Positions 50,689 to 58,763 of a stretch of DNA of 64,000 bases are shown one piece after another; position 1 is the first letter of the stretch; every line of letters begins with the position of its first letter. Where the stretch lies: contig CAZRPU010000005.1 of the NCBI GenBank assembly GCA_964602055.1, forward strand, positions 6,623 through 70,622, given 5' to 3'. The DNA comes from JACPLA01 sp964602055. Lineage in GTDB: Bacteria > Bacteroidota > Ignavibacteria > UBA10030. The notes below the pieces were generated by a model. That model did no database searches. It was not told where the DNA came from and was given only the letters and a program-made list of their open reading frames with translations. The translations under genes and the position numbers were made by a program.

Positions 50689-52307
50689 TCGTGATGCCCT
50701 TCGCGAAAAGCCTTCGCGGCTTTGACAAAATCCCTGAACAAGGGGTGCGGGTTGATCGCACGCGACTTCAACTCGGGATGAAATTGTCCGGCAACAAACC
50801 ATGGATGGCCGGGGAGTTCAATAATCTCGACCAGAGTGTTGTCGGGTGAAACACCGCTGAAAATCATCCCCTGGTCATTGAGCTTTTTCCGGAACTTGTT
50901 GTTGACCTCGAACCGGTGACGATGCCGTTCGTAGATCAGCTCCTTCCTGTAGGCGGCATAGGCCTTCGATCCCTTGGTCAGAATGCAGGGGTAGGCACCC
51001 AGCCGCATGGTTCCCCCCATCGCCTTGACGCTCTTTTGATCCAGCATGAGGTCGATGACGTTGTGTTTCGTATTTCTGAATTCCGTGCTGTTGGCGCCGG
51101 CAAGATTGCACACATGGCGGGCAAACTCGATGACAGCGCACTGGAGGCCGAGACAGATCCCGAAGAACGGAATGTTCATTTCGCGCACGTAGCGGATCGC
51201 CTTGATCTTCCCTTCCACGCCGCGCTCGCCGAATCCCCCCGGCACGAGGAGGCCGTCAATCCCCTGCAAATAGCGCTCTGCACCGTTGTGTTCGATTTCC
51301 TCCGCTTTCACCCATTTCAGGTCGACGGCGACATCATTCTCGGCCCCCGCATGGACAAACGATTCGTTAATGCTCTTGTAGGCGTCGAGCAGATCGGTAT
51401 ATTTTCCGCAAACCCCGATGGTCACGCGGCCCGCGGGATTCTGCACCCGATGAACGAATCGGGTCCATCGCCGGAGGTCGGGCTTCGAACACTTGATGTT
51501 CAGCTTCTCGATCACGATTTCATCGAGCTTCTCTTTCTCAAAAACCAGGGGTACTTCGTAGATAGAGCTGACATCGCGCCCCTCGACTACCGCCTGCGGT
51601 TCAACGTTGCAGAAAAGGGCGATCTTCTCCCTCAATTCAAGTGAAAGGGGGCGTTCCGACCGGCAAATCAGCACATCCGGCTGGAGCCCGATCTCAAGGA
51701 GCGTTTTGACGCTGTGCTGCGTCGGCTTAGTCTTCAGCTCACCCGCCGAGCGGATGTACGGCACCAGCGTGACGTGGATGTTGAGTGCATGACGATGTCC
51801 CACCTTGAGAGTGAACTGGCGGATTGCCTCGAGGAACGGGAGGCTCTCGATATCGCCCACCGTGCCCCCCACCTCGGTAATAACCACGTCGTACTTCCCC
51901 GAAGCGCCGACGGCTGCGATGCGTCTTTTGATTTCATCCGTGATATGCGGAATCACCTGAACCGTCGCCCCAAGATAATCTCCCTTGCGCTCCTTGGAAA
52001 TCACTTCGTAGTAAATCTGTCCGGTGGTCGCGTTGTTCTGCCGCGACATGCTGACATCGAGAAACCTTTCGTAGTGGCCAAGATCAAGGTCCGTTTCTGC
52101 GCCGTCATCCGTCACGTAGACCTCTCCGTGTTGAAACGGGTTCATGGTTCCCGGGTCCACGTTGATGTACGGATCGAATTTCTGAATTGTCACACGGAGT
52201 CCGCGCGATTTCAGGAGGAGCCCAAGGGATGCGGCGGCAATCCCTTTCCCCAGGGAGGAAACAACTCCGCCGGTAATGAAAATGTACTTCACATGATTTC
52301 TGCCCAT
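50685..52307 (-). CDS. pyrG: CTP synthase
   Basis: A 540-residue amidoligase converting UTP to CTP with glutamine. N-terminal synthetase domain starts YIFITGGVVSSLGKGI and includes QKFDPYINVDPGTMNPFQHGEVYVTDDGAETDLDLGHYERF. The C-terminal class I glutaminase has the nucleophile elbow GICLGLQ and the QFHPE His-Glu pair. Length is normal. It follows kdsB by 27 bases; CTP is also the nucleotide substrate of KdsB, which makes the pairing sensible. Confidence 0.98.
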   Translation of the reverse strand: MGRNHVKYIFITGGVVSSLGKGIAAASLGLLLKSRGLRVTIQKFDPYINVDPGTMNPFQHGEVYVTDDGAETDLDLGHYERFLDVSMSRQNNATTGQIYYEVISKERKGDYLGATVQVIPHITDEIKRRIAAVGASGKYDVVITEVGGTVGDIESLPFLEAIRQFTLKVGHRHALNIHVTLVPYIRSAGELKTKPTQHSVKTLLEIGLQPDVLICRSERPLSLELREKIALFCNVEPQAVVEGRDVSSIYEVPLVFEKEKLDEIVIEKLNIKCSKPDLRRWTRFVHRVQNPAGRVTIGVCGKYTDLLDAYKSINESFVHAGAENDVAVDLKWVKAEEIEHNGAERYLQGIDGLLVPGGFGERGVEGKIKAIRYVREMNIPFFGICLGLQCAVIEFARHVCNLAGANSTEFRNTKHNVIDLMLDQKSVKAMGGTMRLGAYPCILTKGSKAYAAYRKELIYERHRHRFEVNNKFRKKLNDQGMIFSGVSPDNTLVEIIELPGHPWFVAGQFHPELKSRAINPHPLFRDFVKAAKAFREGHHD

Positions 52308-52334
52308 AAGCGTCCTTCTGTAAACGGAATTGGA

Positions 52335-53093
52335 CTACGCAGTGTCCTTCAGCAGCCGGACAACCTTCTCGACGTCCCTCTGTGTATCAACCGGAACGCT
52401 GTCGAACCTGGTGATACCGGCCTTGATGCGGAACCCTGCCTCAAGTACGCGCAGTTGTTCAAGCTTTTCCACCTGTTCGAGTAATGACTCCTTGCCTGCG
52501 GCATAGATCTTCAGAAACTCGGCCCGAAAGACATAGATGCCGATATGCTTGTAGAAAATTGCATGGCGCAGCCATTCACGCTGATTGGCAACGTCGCGCA
52601 CGTGGGGAACAACGGACCGGGAAAAATACAGGGCGTACCTCTTTTCCGTCAGCACGGCTTTCACCACGCCCGGATTGAGAAGTTCCTCCGTCGTGTCGAT
52701 TTTCTTCACGAGAGTCGCCACCGGAGCCTCCGCATCGTCGAGGATCACCTGTACCGCTTCGTCAATCATCTCCGGCGCAATCAGCGGCTCGTCTCCCTGA
52801 ATGTTCACGAAGATGTCACCCTTGACCTTCCCGGCAACCACGGCCACCCTGTCGCTGCCGCTCCTGATCTCCGGCGGCGTCAACATCACCTCACCCCCGA
52901 ACTTCCTCACGACCATTTCGATTCTGGCGTCATCGGTCGCAACAATGACCTCGTTCAGAAGCTTTGCTTTGGAGGCCTGCTCGAAAACGCGTTGAATCAT
53001 CGGCTTTCCGAGCAGATCGACGAGCGGCTTCGCCGGGAGGCGCTGAGACGCATACCGCGCAGGAATGACACCGATTATTTTAGGACGAGCCAT
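52335..53093 (-). CDS. kdsB: 3-deoxy-manno-octulosonate cytidylyltransferase
   Basis: A 252-residue CMP-KDO synthetase that activates KDO with CTP for LPS inner core synthesis. It starts IIGVIPARYASQRLPAKPL with the nucleotide-binding R and K, and carries NIQGDEPLI, YFSRSVVPHVRD and YKHIGIYVFRAEFL. ATG at 53093 has no clear Shine-Dalgarno. A run of six-base repeats lies 29 bases upstream. Confidence 0.97.
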   Translation of the reverse strand: MARPKIIGVIPARYASQRLPAKPLVDLLGKPMIQRVFEQASKAKLLNEVIVATDDARIEMVVRKFGGEVMLTPPEIRSGSDRVAVVAGKVKGDIFVNIQGDEPLIAPEMIDEAVQVILDDAEAPVATLVKKIDTTEELLNPGVVKAVLTEKRYALYFSRSVVPHVRDVANQREWLRHAIFYKHIGIYVFRAEFLKIYAAGKESLLEQVEKLEQLRVLEAGFRIKAGITRFDSVPVDTQRDVEKVVRLLKDTA

Positions 53094-53121
53094 GATTTTA
53101 GCTTCGTTTGGGCTTCTTCAA

Positions 53122-53156
53122 ACCTTTACCTTTACCTTTACCTTTGCCTTTGCCTT
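53122..53156. repeat. Hexanucleotide microsatellite upstream of kdsB
   Basis: ACCTTT x4 followed by GCCTTT and GCCTT (plus strand), nearly six tandem copies of one 6-base unit. On the kdsB strand the unit reads AAAGGT/AAAGGC. It ends 29 bases before the kdsB ATG, where promoter or leader sequence is expected; no standard promoter was found in 53094-53244. An ATTCCCGA/TCGGGAAT stem lies just upstream at about 53174-53196. Confidence 0.85.
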
Positions 53157-53244
53157 CCTCTCCCCTCATTCCTGATTCCCGATTAAAACTTCGGGAATGA
53201 CATGAGTCTTGAGTTTCCTAAAACCAGTTTCCGCTCACAAGGCA

Positions 53245-53336
53245 GGCAGAAGGCTAAAGCCTTCTTCTACCGGGAATGACAGAAAGCTGAAGCTTTCTTC
53301 TACGGGGAATGGCAGAAGGCTGAAGCCTTCTTCTAC
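53245..53336. repeat. Three tandem 33-bp hairpin-forming repeats
   Basis: Units at 53245-53277, 53278-53310 and 53311-53336 (the last lacks the final 7 bases). Each contains AGAAGGCTNAAGCCTTCT or its variant AGAAAGCTGAAGCTTTCT: the second unit has changes on both arms that keep the pairing. Between stems the text is TCTACNGGGAATG. They lie right after the gatC stop codon and may act in 3' end formation or be a dispersed repeat family. Confidence 0.85.
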
Positions 53337-53346
53337 CTGTTTCCTT

Positions 53347-53649
53347 TCACTTCTTCCTCTCCTCGCCAATCACCTTCGGCACCTTGAAGAATTTGTCCGT
53401 CTTGGCCGGTGCATTGTTCAATGCTTCTTCCGAGGAAAGTCCGGGCTCGACCGTGTCTTCGCGAAAACGGTTTCCCGTTTCGATCACCTGGGTCAACGGC
53501 TCGACGTTTTCCGTATCGAGCTTGTTCAACTGCTCGATGTAGGCAAGAATCCTGTTCAACTGGTGCGTCAGAAGCTCTTTTTCCGCTTCGGTAAACTCCA
53601 ATCGTGCAAGACCAGCGATATGTTCGACATCTTTAATGGTGACCGACAC
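53347..53649 (-). CDS. gatC: Asp-tRNA(Asn)/Glu-tRNA(Gln) amidotransferase subunit C
   Basis: A 100-residue subunit of GatCAB, which converts misacylated Glu-tRNA(Gln) and Asp-tRNA(Asn). Typical text: VEHIAGLARLEFTEAEKELLTHQLNRILAYIEQLNKLDTENVEPL and the R-x-D-x-V block REDTVEPG, ending with FKVPKVI. gatA and gatB are not in the window. It follows plsC by 8 bases. Confidence 0.96.
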   Translation of the reverse strand: MSVTIKDVEHIAGLARLEFTEAEKELLTHQLNRILAYIEQLNKLDTENVEPLTQVIETGNRFREDTVEPGLSSEEALNNAPAKTDKFFKVPKVIGEERKK

Positions 53650-53657
53650 GGCGTTCC

Positions 53658-54368
53658 CTATACGGGTTCGACAAAATTTCCTGCGATGGCCTTGTGCACC
53701 TTTTCCATCAGCGTACGTTCAGCATCCTTACCTCCAATGCCATTTGTCGCAATGGGTTTGTCCAGCACCAATTCGATGGCGGCCGGCCTCACCTTGAGTG
53801 ACCCCTTTGGCAGAATGCGGAAACTGTTGTTGATTGCAACCGGGACAACAGGGACGCCCGATCGCACGGCAAGGGCAAATGCTCCCCTTTTGAACGGCTG
53901 GAGTTTCCCCGTCTTCGTTCTCGTCCCTTCGGCGAACAACAGGACGGACGCTCCCTTTCGAATCTGCTCTGCTGCTTTGTCAAGGCTCTTCAGGGCATCC
54001 TTCGGCTTGCCCCTGTCAATGGAAACATACGGCCCCCACTTCAGCGCCCATCCCCAGATAGGAACCCACGTGAGTTCTTTTTTGAAGACGATTCTGATCT
54101 GATCGGGTATCCCGACAATCATGGCAGGGATGTCGAACCAGCTCGCATGATTCGCAACGTAGATGACGCGTTCCATGCCTTTGATATGCTCGAGACCGCG
54201 CACCTCCACGCCAACCTTGAACATTTTCAATATGACTCTTGACCACGCATATGCGGACCAGTGATACAGCTTCCCGCTCCTCTCCAGGGGAATAGCAATG
54301 AGCGCCAAAAGCGAAAGAGGTATTGCCAGAAAAAGAACGATGATGCCTTTGAGCAAGGTCAGGATCAT
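53658..54368 (-). CDS. plsC: 1-acyl-sn-glycerol-3-phosphate acyltransferase
   Basis: A 236-residue membrane acyltransferase. N-terminal hydrophobic region (about 1-30), then the catalytic NHASWFD (H-x4-D, about residues 78-84), the FAEGTR substrate motif (about 148-153) and VPVVPVAINNSF. It makes phosphatidic acid from lysophosphatidic acid. ATG at 54368 overlaps the M48 protease stop as ATGA; a long upstream in-frame extension runs inside the protease gene and was rejected. Confidence 0.93.
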   Translation of the reverse strand: MILTLLKGIIVLFLAIPLSLLALIAIPLERSGKLYHWSAYAWSRVILKMFKVGVEVRGLEHIKGMERVIYVANHASWFDIPAMIVGIPDQIRIVFKKELTWVPIWGWALKWGPYVSIDRGKPKDALKSLDKAAEQIRKGASVLLFAEGTRTKTGKLQPFKRGAFALAVRSGVPVVPVAINNSFRILPKGSLKVRPAAIELVLDKPIATNGIGGKDAERTLMEKVHKAIAGNFVEPV

Positions 54369-55561
54369 GCCGTTTGCATCCCTTCCAGAAGTCGGATGCG
54401 CCGCTCGATCGAAGGATGGCTGTAGAACAGAAACTCCACCCACGGGTGCGGCGCGGGATCTGCAAGATTGATTCGCCCAAGCTTCCTGAGCGCCGCAATA
54501 AAGGCCTCCTTCTTTCCCGTGAGGGCGACCGCAAAGCGGTCTGCTTGCCGTTCGTGCGCCCGGGAAACAACGTTTGAAAACGGACCCGTGACGAGTGAAA
54601 AAAGGCTCAGCCAAACGGCGAGCAACGGGAGGGCTGCAATAGTCTCCATCGAAGCAAAGCCGAACCATGACAGAGTGGCGGTGTAGAGCGCGGCCGCTCC
54701 AAACAGGCCTCCGAACGTACTCAACGCTCCAAGAAGAATCATCGTGCGCAGGTGGCGATGGCTGAAATGTCCCAGTTCATGTGCGACCACCAATTCGATC
54801 TCATCATCGGTGCAATTGGCAATGAGCGTATCCCCGATGAGAATCCGCCGCGATGTTCCTATGCCCGTGAACGCCGCATTCGCCTTTTTCGTATTCTTGC
54901 TCATGTTGAAAACATACACACCGGAGACCCTCATCCCCACCTTTTCGCAAAGGGCGATAATACGTTCCTTCAGGACATTTTCCTCCAGCGCCTTGAATTT
55001 GAAAAAGAGCGGAAACACGAGCACCGGAGCGAGACGGGCAAGGAGGACCGACAGCAGGAAAAGCGCAACCCCAACGGGAAGCCACCACAGATTTCCGTAC
55101 GAGCGGAGACTCCAATACAGGAAGAGAAGGACGGGAAGAGCGATGATTGCGCCGACCGTCATCCCCTTCAGCCCTTCCTTGACCCACTGGGCCGGGGTTT
55201 GGTTCGACAAACCGTAGCGGTGCTCCAGCACGTACCCGGAAGATATCTTCAGGGGCAGGAGAAAGAGGCCTTCGATGACTCCAAAGAGAAGTGCAAACCC
55301 GAGCAGCACCAGGTAATCGTTTTCGACAAAGCGTCGAAGAGTCATTTCAAGAGCCGACGCGAGCCCGGAACCGAGAATCACAAGGGTGAGGATGAGGGAC
55401 AAGACGCCGTTGGCCAGTCCCAGAAGGAGTTTTCTCCGGGAATACTCTTTTGCTTCGGGCTGGCTGGTTCGGGGGTGAAAATTCTCTTGAAGCTTTGGTG
55501 CGATCGGGGGGGCTTCAGTGCTGGGAGGATCTGTTCGTACGGCGAGTCCGGCACGCTCCAT
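54365..55561 (-). CDS. M48-family zinc metalloprotease (CAAX-type, Ste24/HtpX-like)
   Basis: A 398-residue membrane protease of the M48A type. Several N-terminal helices, then the zinc motif VAHELGHFSH (about residues 265-274), further helices and the third ligand region SRAHERQADRFAVALTG. The N-terminal region with SGYVLEHRYGLSNQTPAQW is typical of CAAX-protease-like members. Substrates in bacteria are uncertain; membrane-protein quality control is the usual guess. The ATG at 55561 is used, one codon after a TTG. Confidence 0.92.
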   Translation of the reverse strand: MERAGLAVRTDPPSTEAPPIAPKLQENFHPRTSQPEAKEYSRRKLLLGLANGVLSLILTLVILGSGLASALEMTLRRFVENDYLVLLGFALLFGVIEGLFLLPLKISSGYVLEHRYGLSNQTPAQWVKEGLKGMTVGAIIALPVLLFLYWSLRSYGNLWWLPVGVALFLLSVLLARLAPVLVFPLFFKFKALEENVLKERIIALCEKVGMRVSGVYVFNMSKNTKKANAAFTGIGTSRRILIGDTLIANCTDDEIELVVAHELGHFSHRHLRTMILLGALSTFGGLFGAAALYTATLSWFGFASMETIAALPLLAVWLSLFSLVTGPFSNVVSRAHERQADRFAVALTGKKEAFIAALRKLGRINLADPAPHPWVEFLFYSHPSIERRIRLLEGMQTA

Positions 55562-55605
55562 CAACTGTTACACATCGGAAAGGTGGGGAATTCGGTGGTT
55601 TGCTT

Positions 55606-55634
55606 AAAATAGGAAACGCCGGAATGAAAAGCAA
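55606..55634 (-). promoter_or_regulatory. Predicted promoter of the M48-plsC-gatC operon
   Basis: TTGCTT, 17 bases, TATTTT on the minus strand; start near 55599, leader about 38 bases. Confidence 0.6.
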
Positions 55635-55654
55635 ACGGGGGGCCTAAAAGAGGA

Positions 55655-55680
55655 AGAGAGCCGTGAATGTCCGGCTCTCT
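55655..55680 (-). terminator. Hairpin terminator of the outer-membrane protein gene
   Basis: AGAGAGCC/GGCTCTCT stem (8 bp, 10-base loop), 26 bases after the stop; on the minus strand it is followed by TCCTCTTTTAG, a modest T run. Confidence 0.6.
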
Positions 55681-55706
55681 CTCTTGACCAACGAACGTCT
55701 CAACCA

Positions 55707-56252
55707 TTACAGCTTGTAGGCAATCCCGACATTGAAATAGCCGAGACCATATCCGATTTCGCCGTAGGCTGCGAGCTGCGGTGAGAAGTAATAGCGCGCT
55801 CCGCCATAAAATCCAAAGAGCATATAGCTTCCCGACGCACTTGCCGTAAAGGTACCGAACCCTGTGTTGCCAGAAGCTGAAGAGGAAACGATGTTGTAGC
55901 CCAGCATGGCGCCTGCATACGCATCAAGGTTGCTGTTGTTTTCAAGAAAATGATAGCCACCGCGTGCTCCAATAACGATGTAGGAGTATTTCCATTCACC
56001 AAAACCTCCGAAATTCTCTTTCGACCCTGCATACCCGACAACGCCACCCAACGAAATCTTCTCTTCGAATCCATATTCAAACCCGACATGAATCGGCGGA
56101 AGGGTCGAAGAACCGTACAATCCCGCCAACCCGAATCCGATACCTCCATGAATCACGTTATTGCCCTTCATATAGGCATTCTGTCCGAAAGCCACACCCG
56201 TGGCAATCAGGACGAGCACAACAACCAACGCGAGCGCGCGTGTGTTACGCAT
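55707..56252 (-). CDS. Small outer-membrane beta-barrel protein
   Basis: A 181-residue protein with a signal peptide (RALALVVVLVLIATGVAFG, cut before QN). The mature part is glycine- and tyrosine-rich with regular amphipathic strands (VIHGGIGFGLAGLYGSS, IHVGFEYGFEEKISLGGVVGYAG, YIVIGARGGYHF, YMLFGFYGGARYYF, YGEIGYGLGYFNVGIAYKL), consistent with an eight-strand barrel closing at the C-terminus. ATG at 56252 has a GGAGG six bases upstream; an ATG two codons earlier lies inside that site. Function unknown; structural or adhesive roles are common. Confidence 0.85.
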   Translation of the reverse strand: MRNTRALALVVVLVLIATGVAFGQNAYMKGNNVIHGGIGFGLAGLYGSSTLPPIHVGFEYGFEEKISLGGVVGYAGSKENFGGFGEWKYSYIVIGARGGYHFLENNSNLDAYAGAMLGYNIVSSSASGNTGFGTFTASASGSYMLFGFYGGARYYFSPQLAAYGEIGYGLGYFNVGIAYKL

Positions 56253-56305
56253 GGACATCCTCCGTTATGAGTGGTTGAACGAATCCTTTGAAGAACTGCG
56301 CTTCC

Positions 56306-56334
56306 AATATAGCAGTGTGAAAGTCATTAGTCAA
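56306..56334 (-). promoter_or_regulatory. Promoter of the outer-membrane protein gene
   Basis: TTGACT, 17 bases, TATATT(GG) on the minus strand; leader about 47 bases. The stretch 56335-56450 shows nothing else I can support. Confidence 0.7.
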
Positions 56335-56450
56335 ATACGTTCATCACCATGACAACTTCGGGAGAAAAAGGACAAATATCGGCCAGAAACGGGAAAGATC
56401 CATAAAGATTGACGTTCAGAGTGGTTATCACTGCTTCTCCGATTGCAGCC

Positions 56451-57704
56451 TCAGTCATAGATGAGATATTTTTCCCGCTTGATCTGGAATCGGGCCCTTT
56501 GCTGGTCAATCGTCTTGAGTATGGTATCCACATTCCCCTCTTTTGTGAGCATCAGCCGGATTTCATCCGATCCTACGACCTTATCAAACATCTGAATCTT
56601 CTCAGGCCGGGCACGGGCAAAAATGTCCTGGTCGGGAAACAGCCTAAACAGCGCCTCGAGAATCGAAAACTGGATGACGGAAAGTTCCAGTTGCCGGCGG
56701 TCCGTGACATGAATCTGCACTCCCTGATACACCAGGCCGGTCGTGTCGAAATAGAACGGCTTGTAGGTAAGCGGCCGGAATTCCACTCCCCGCAAACCCT
56801 GAGAGTTCAGATAGCGCGCCAGGCGGTCGCTTTCTATCCACGGCGCACCGACAAGTTCGAACGGCATTGTGTAACCGACGCCCTGATTTGCCGTCCCGAG
56901 TTCCCCCAGGAGGCCCGTCATGACATAAAACATGGGGGTTGTCGAGTGGGGGATGTGAGGCGACGGTGGAACCCATGGCAGTCCGGTGTCGTCCCACCAC
57001 ATGTCTCTTTTCCATCCTTCCAGCGGGACCACGGTCAAGGAACATTTTATTCCCCCGCCGAGCCAACCTTCCCCGTTGATCATCTGCGCAAGCTCCCCTG
57101 AGGTCATTCCATAGACATACGGAATCGGATACATTCCGACAAAGGATTTGAAACGCTCATCCAGCATGGCGCCCTCGACCCTTGCCCCGGTCAGCGGATT
57201 GGGCCTGTCGAGGACGATGAAAGGAATGCCTTTTTCTGCAGCAGCTTCCATGGCGTACCCCATGGTGGAAATATAGGTGTACGACCGCGCCCCGATATCC
57301 TGAATGTCATACACCAAAACGTCGATATCCTTCAGCATCTCGGGAGAAGGCTTGCGGTTTTTTCCGTACAGTGAATGCACGGGGAGGCCGGTTTTGAGAT
57401 CCATGTAGCTTTCGATGTATTTGCCTGCGGCGACATCCCCCCGGACGCCATGCTCCGGCCCAAACAGCGCGGTCAGCTTCACCCCGGAGGCCTTGTACAA
57501 AACGTCAATGGTCGCTTCGAATGTCGAAGTGATCCCGGTGGGATTCGTGATGAGTCCAACTCTCTTTCCCTGCAGGATATCGAAGTTCCTGTTGCGCAGC
57601 ACCTCGATCCCCGTCCGGACAGGCGGCACGGGACTGCCGCCCGCTCCCAGGAATGTCGCCAGCACAACTGCAGCTGCAAGAAACATCGTTGTCTTTCGGA
57701 TCAT
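56451..57704 (-). CDS. Exo-beta-N-acetylmuramidase NamZ-like (DUF1343)
   Basis: A 417-residue exported protein of the DUF1343 family, whose member NamZ from Bacillus cleaves terminal MurNAc from peptidoglycan fragments. Signal segment MFLAAAVVLATFLGAGG; then LQGKRVGLITNPTGI, FGPEHGVRGD, DVLVYDIQDIGARSYTYISTM, VLDRPNPLTGARVEG and GMTSGELAQMINGEGW, all highly characteristic. It probably works in the periplasm in wall turnover. It follows the 57739 gene by 34 bases. Confidence 0.92.
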   Translation of the reverse strand: MIRKTTMFLAAAVVLATFLGAGGSPVPPVRTGIEVLRNRNFDILQGKRVGLITNPTGITSTFEATIDVLYKASGVKLTALFGPEHGVRGDVAAGKYIESYMDLKTGLPVHSLYGKNRKPSPEMLKDIDVLVYDIQDIGARSYTYISTMGYAMEAAAEKGIPFIVLDRPNPLTGARVEGAMLDERFKSFVGMYPIPYVYGMTSGELAQMINGEGWLGGGIKCSLTVVPLEGWKRDMWWDDTGLPWVPPSPHIPHSTTPMFYVMTGLLGELGTANQGVGYTMPFELVGAPWIESDRLARYLNSQGLRGVEFRPLTYKPFYFDTTGLVYQGVQIHVTDRRQLELSVIQFSILEALFRLFPDQDIFARARPEKIQMFDKVVGSDEIRLMLTKEGNVDTILKTIDQQRARFQIKREKYLIYD

Positions 57705-57738
57705 AGAACGGAGCTTTCTTCTAGTGTTTCATTGAGTT

Positions 57739-58161
57739 TCATGGGAGCGGTTTGCCGTCCAGCGTCCAATTCTTCACCCACGCCAGCTCGCGAACAAGCG
57801 CCATGAAGGAAACCATGCTTTCCTGGTCAAGGCTCAGGTAGGCCTCCACCAGCGGACGTCGTTGTTCATCCGGAGACTCCTTGAGAAGGGTCTTGACCAG
57901 CGTTTGCGCTTTCTCGAGGTTCGATTGAAATTCGCCGGAGATTTTCACATATCCCTCGCCGTCGGGGCCGATACGTTTCAGGAGATCAAACGTCTTTGCC
58001 AGAAACTTGGCGATGAACACCAGATCGTCGAACACCTGCATCATTCCCCGGGCGCGCGCCTCCTCCAGAAGGAAGCCGACTGCCGTTCCATGCTCGAACC
58101 GTTTGTTCGCAAAGCGCTCAAGGTCTGTGAGAAATTGCGCCGTCTCGGGTTTCACGCTCAT
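57739..58161 (-). CDS. Conserved-looking helical protein of unknown function
   Basis: A 140-residue soluble protein predicted largely helical, with no signal peptide and no motif I recognise. Notable text is GFLLEEARARGMMQVFDDLVFIAKFLAKTFDLLKRIG and NLEKAQTLVKTLLKES. It overlaps trmH by ATGA, so it is probably made together with it. No function assigned. Confidence 0.75.
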   Translation of the reverse strand: MSVKPETAQFLTDLERFANKRFEHGTAVGFLLEEARARGMMQVFDDLVFIAKFLAKTFDLLKRIGPDGEGYVKISGEFQSNLEKAQTLVKTLLKESPDEQRRPLVEAYLSLDQESMVSFMALVRELAWVKNWTLDGKPLP

Positions 58162-58763
58162 CGTTTCTTTCCGGGCTTCTTCCCTTTGAAAGACCACTCC
58201 CGGAGCAGCTGTTCAACCTCCTGCTTCGGGAGTTTTGCCCTTTCGTAATCTCCCTGCATCGATCTTTGCCGCACCGCTTCGAACAAGGTCACTGCACACG
58301 CGACGGAGACGTTCAGGCTCTGAATCATCCCGAACATGGGTATTTGGAAATTGCCGTCGGCCATCGAAGCGATCTCATCCGAAACTCCGCGGTGCTCGTT
58401 GCCGAAGACAAGGGCAATTCTCCCTCTCAGGTCGAGATCAAAAACGGATCGGGAGTCCCGTCCGAGATGGGTGGCGAGAATCGAGAATCCTTCTTTTCGC
58501 AATGCGGCAAAGCACTCCTGTGCCGACTGGAACTTCCGTGTGGTGATCCATTTTCCGGCGCTCGCGGAGCTCTTCTTCCCGATTCTGGGGAATTGTTCGG
58601 CAGTGTAGAGCAATTGCACCTCCAGAACCCCTGCTGCATCGCATGACCGCAGGATGGCGCTGACATTGTGCGGGTCATGGATGTTTTCGATGACAACCGT
58701 GAGGTCGGGCTGTCGGTGGAGCAGGGTTTCTCTCATGCGTGCAATCCTTCGTTCACCCGGCAT
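58158..58763 (-). CDS. SpoU-family tRNA/rRNA 2'-O-methyltransferase (TrmH-like)
   Basis: A 201-residue SPOUT methyltransferase. Motif 1 NIHDPHNVSAILRSCDAAGV, motif 2 IALVFGNEHRGVSDE and motif 3 IPMFGMIQSLNVSVACAVTLFEA form the SAM-binding knot. The N-terminal and C-terminal extensions resemble TrmH, which methylates G18 of tRNA, but related members act on rRNA. It overlaps the EamA gene by 11 bases. Confidence 0.93.
   Translation of the reverse strand: MPGERRIARMRETLLHRQPDLTVVIENIHDPHNVSAILRSCDAAGVLEVQLLYTAEQFPRIGKKSSASAGKWITTRKFQSAQECFAALRKEGFSILATHLGRDSRSVFDLDLRGRIALVFGNEHRGVSDEIASMADGNFQIPMFGMIQSLNVSVACAVTLFEAVRQRSMQGDYERAKLPKQEVEQLLREWSFKGKKPGKKR

Noticed and set aside
53245..53336. Short 33-bp direct repeats resembling a CRISPR array
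   Set aside because: The units are head to tail with no unique spacers between them, each is itself a hairpin, and no cas gene is nearby.
56327..56533. Small minus-strand gene downstream of NamZ
   Set aside because: The frame starts inside namZ, lacks a ribosome-binding site and has no recognisable protein features.
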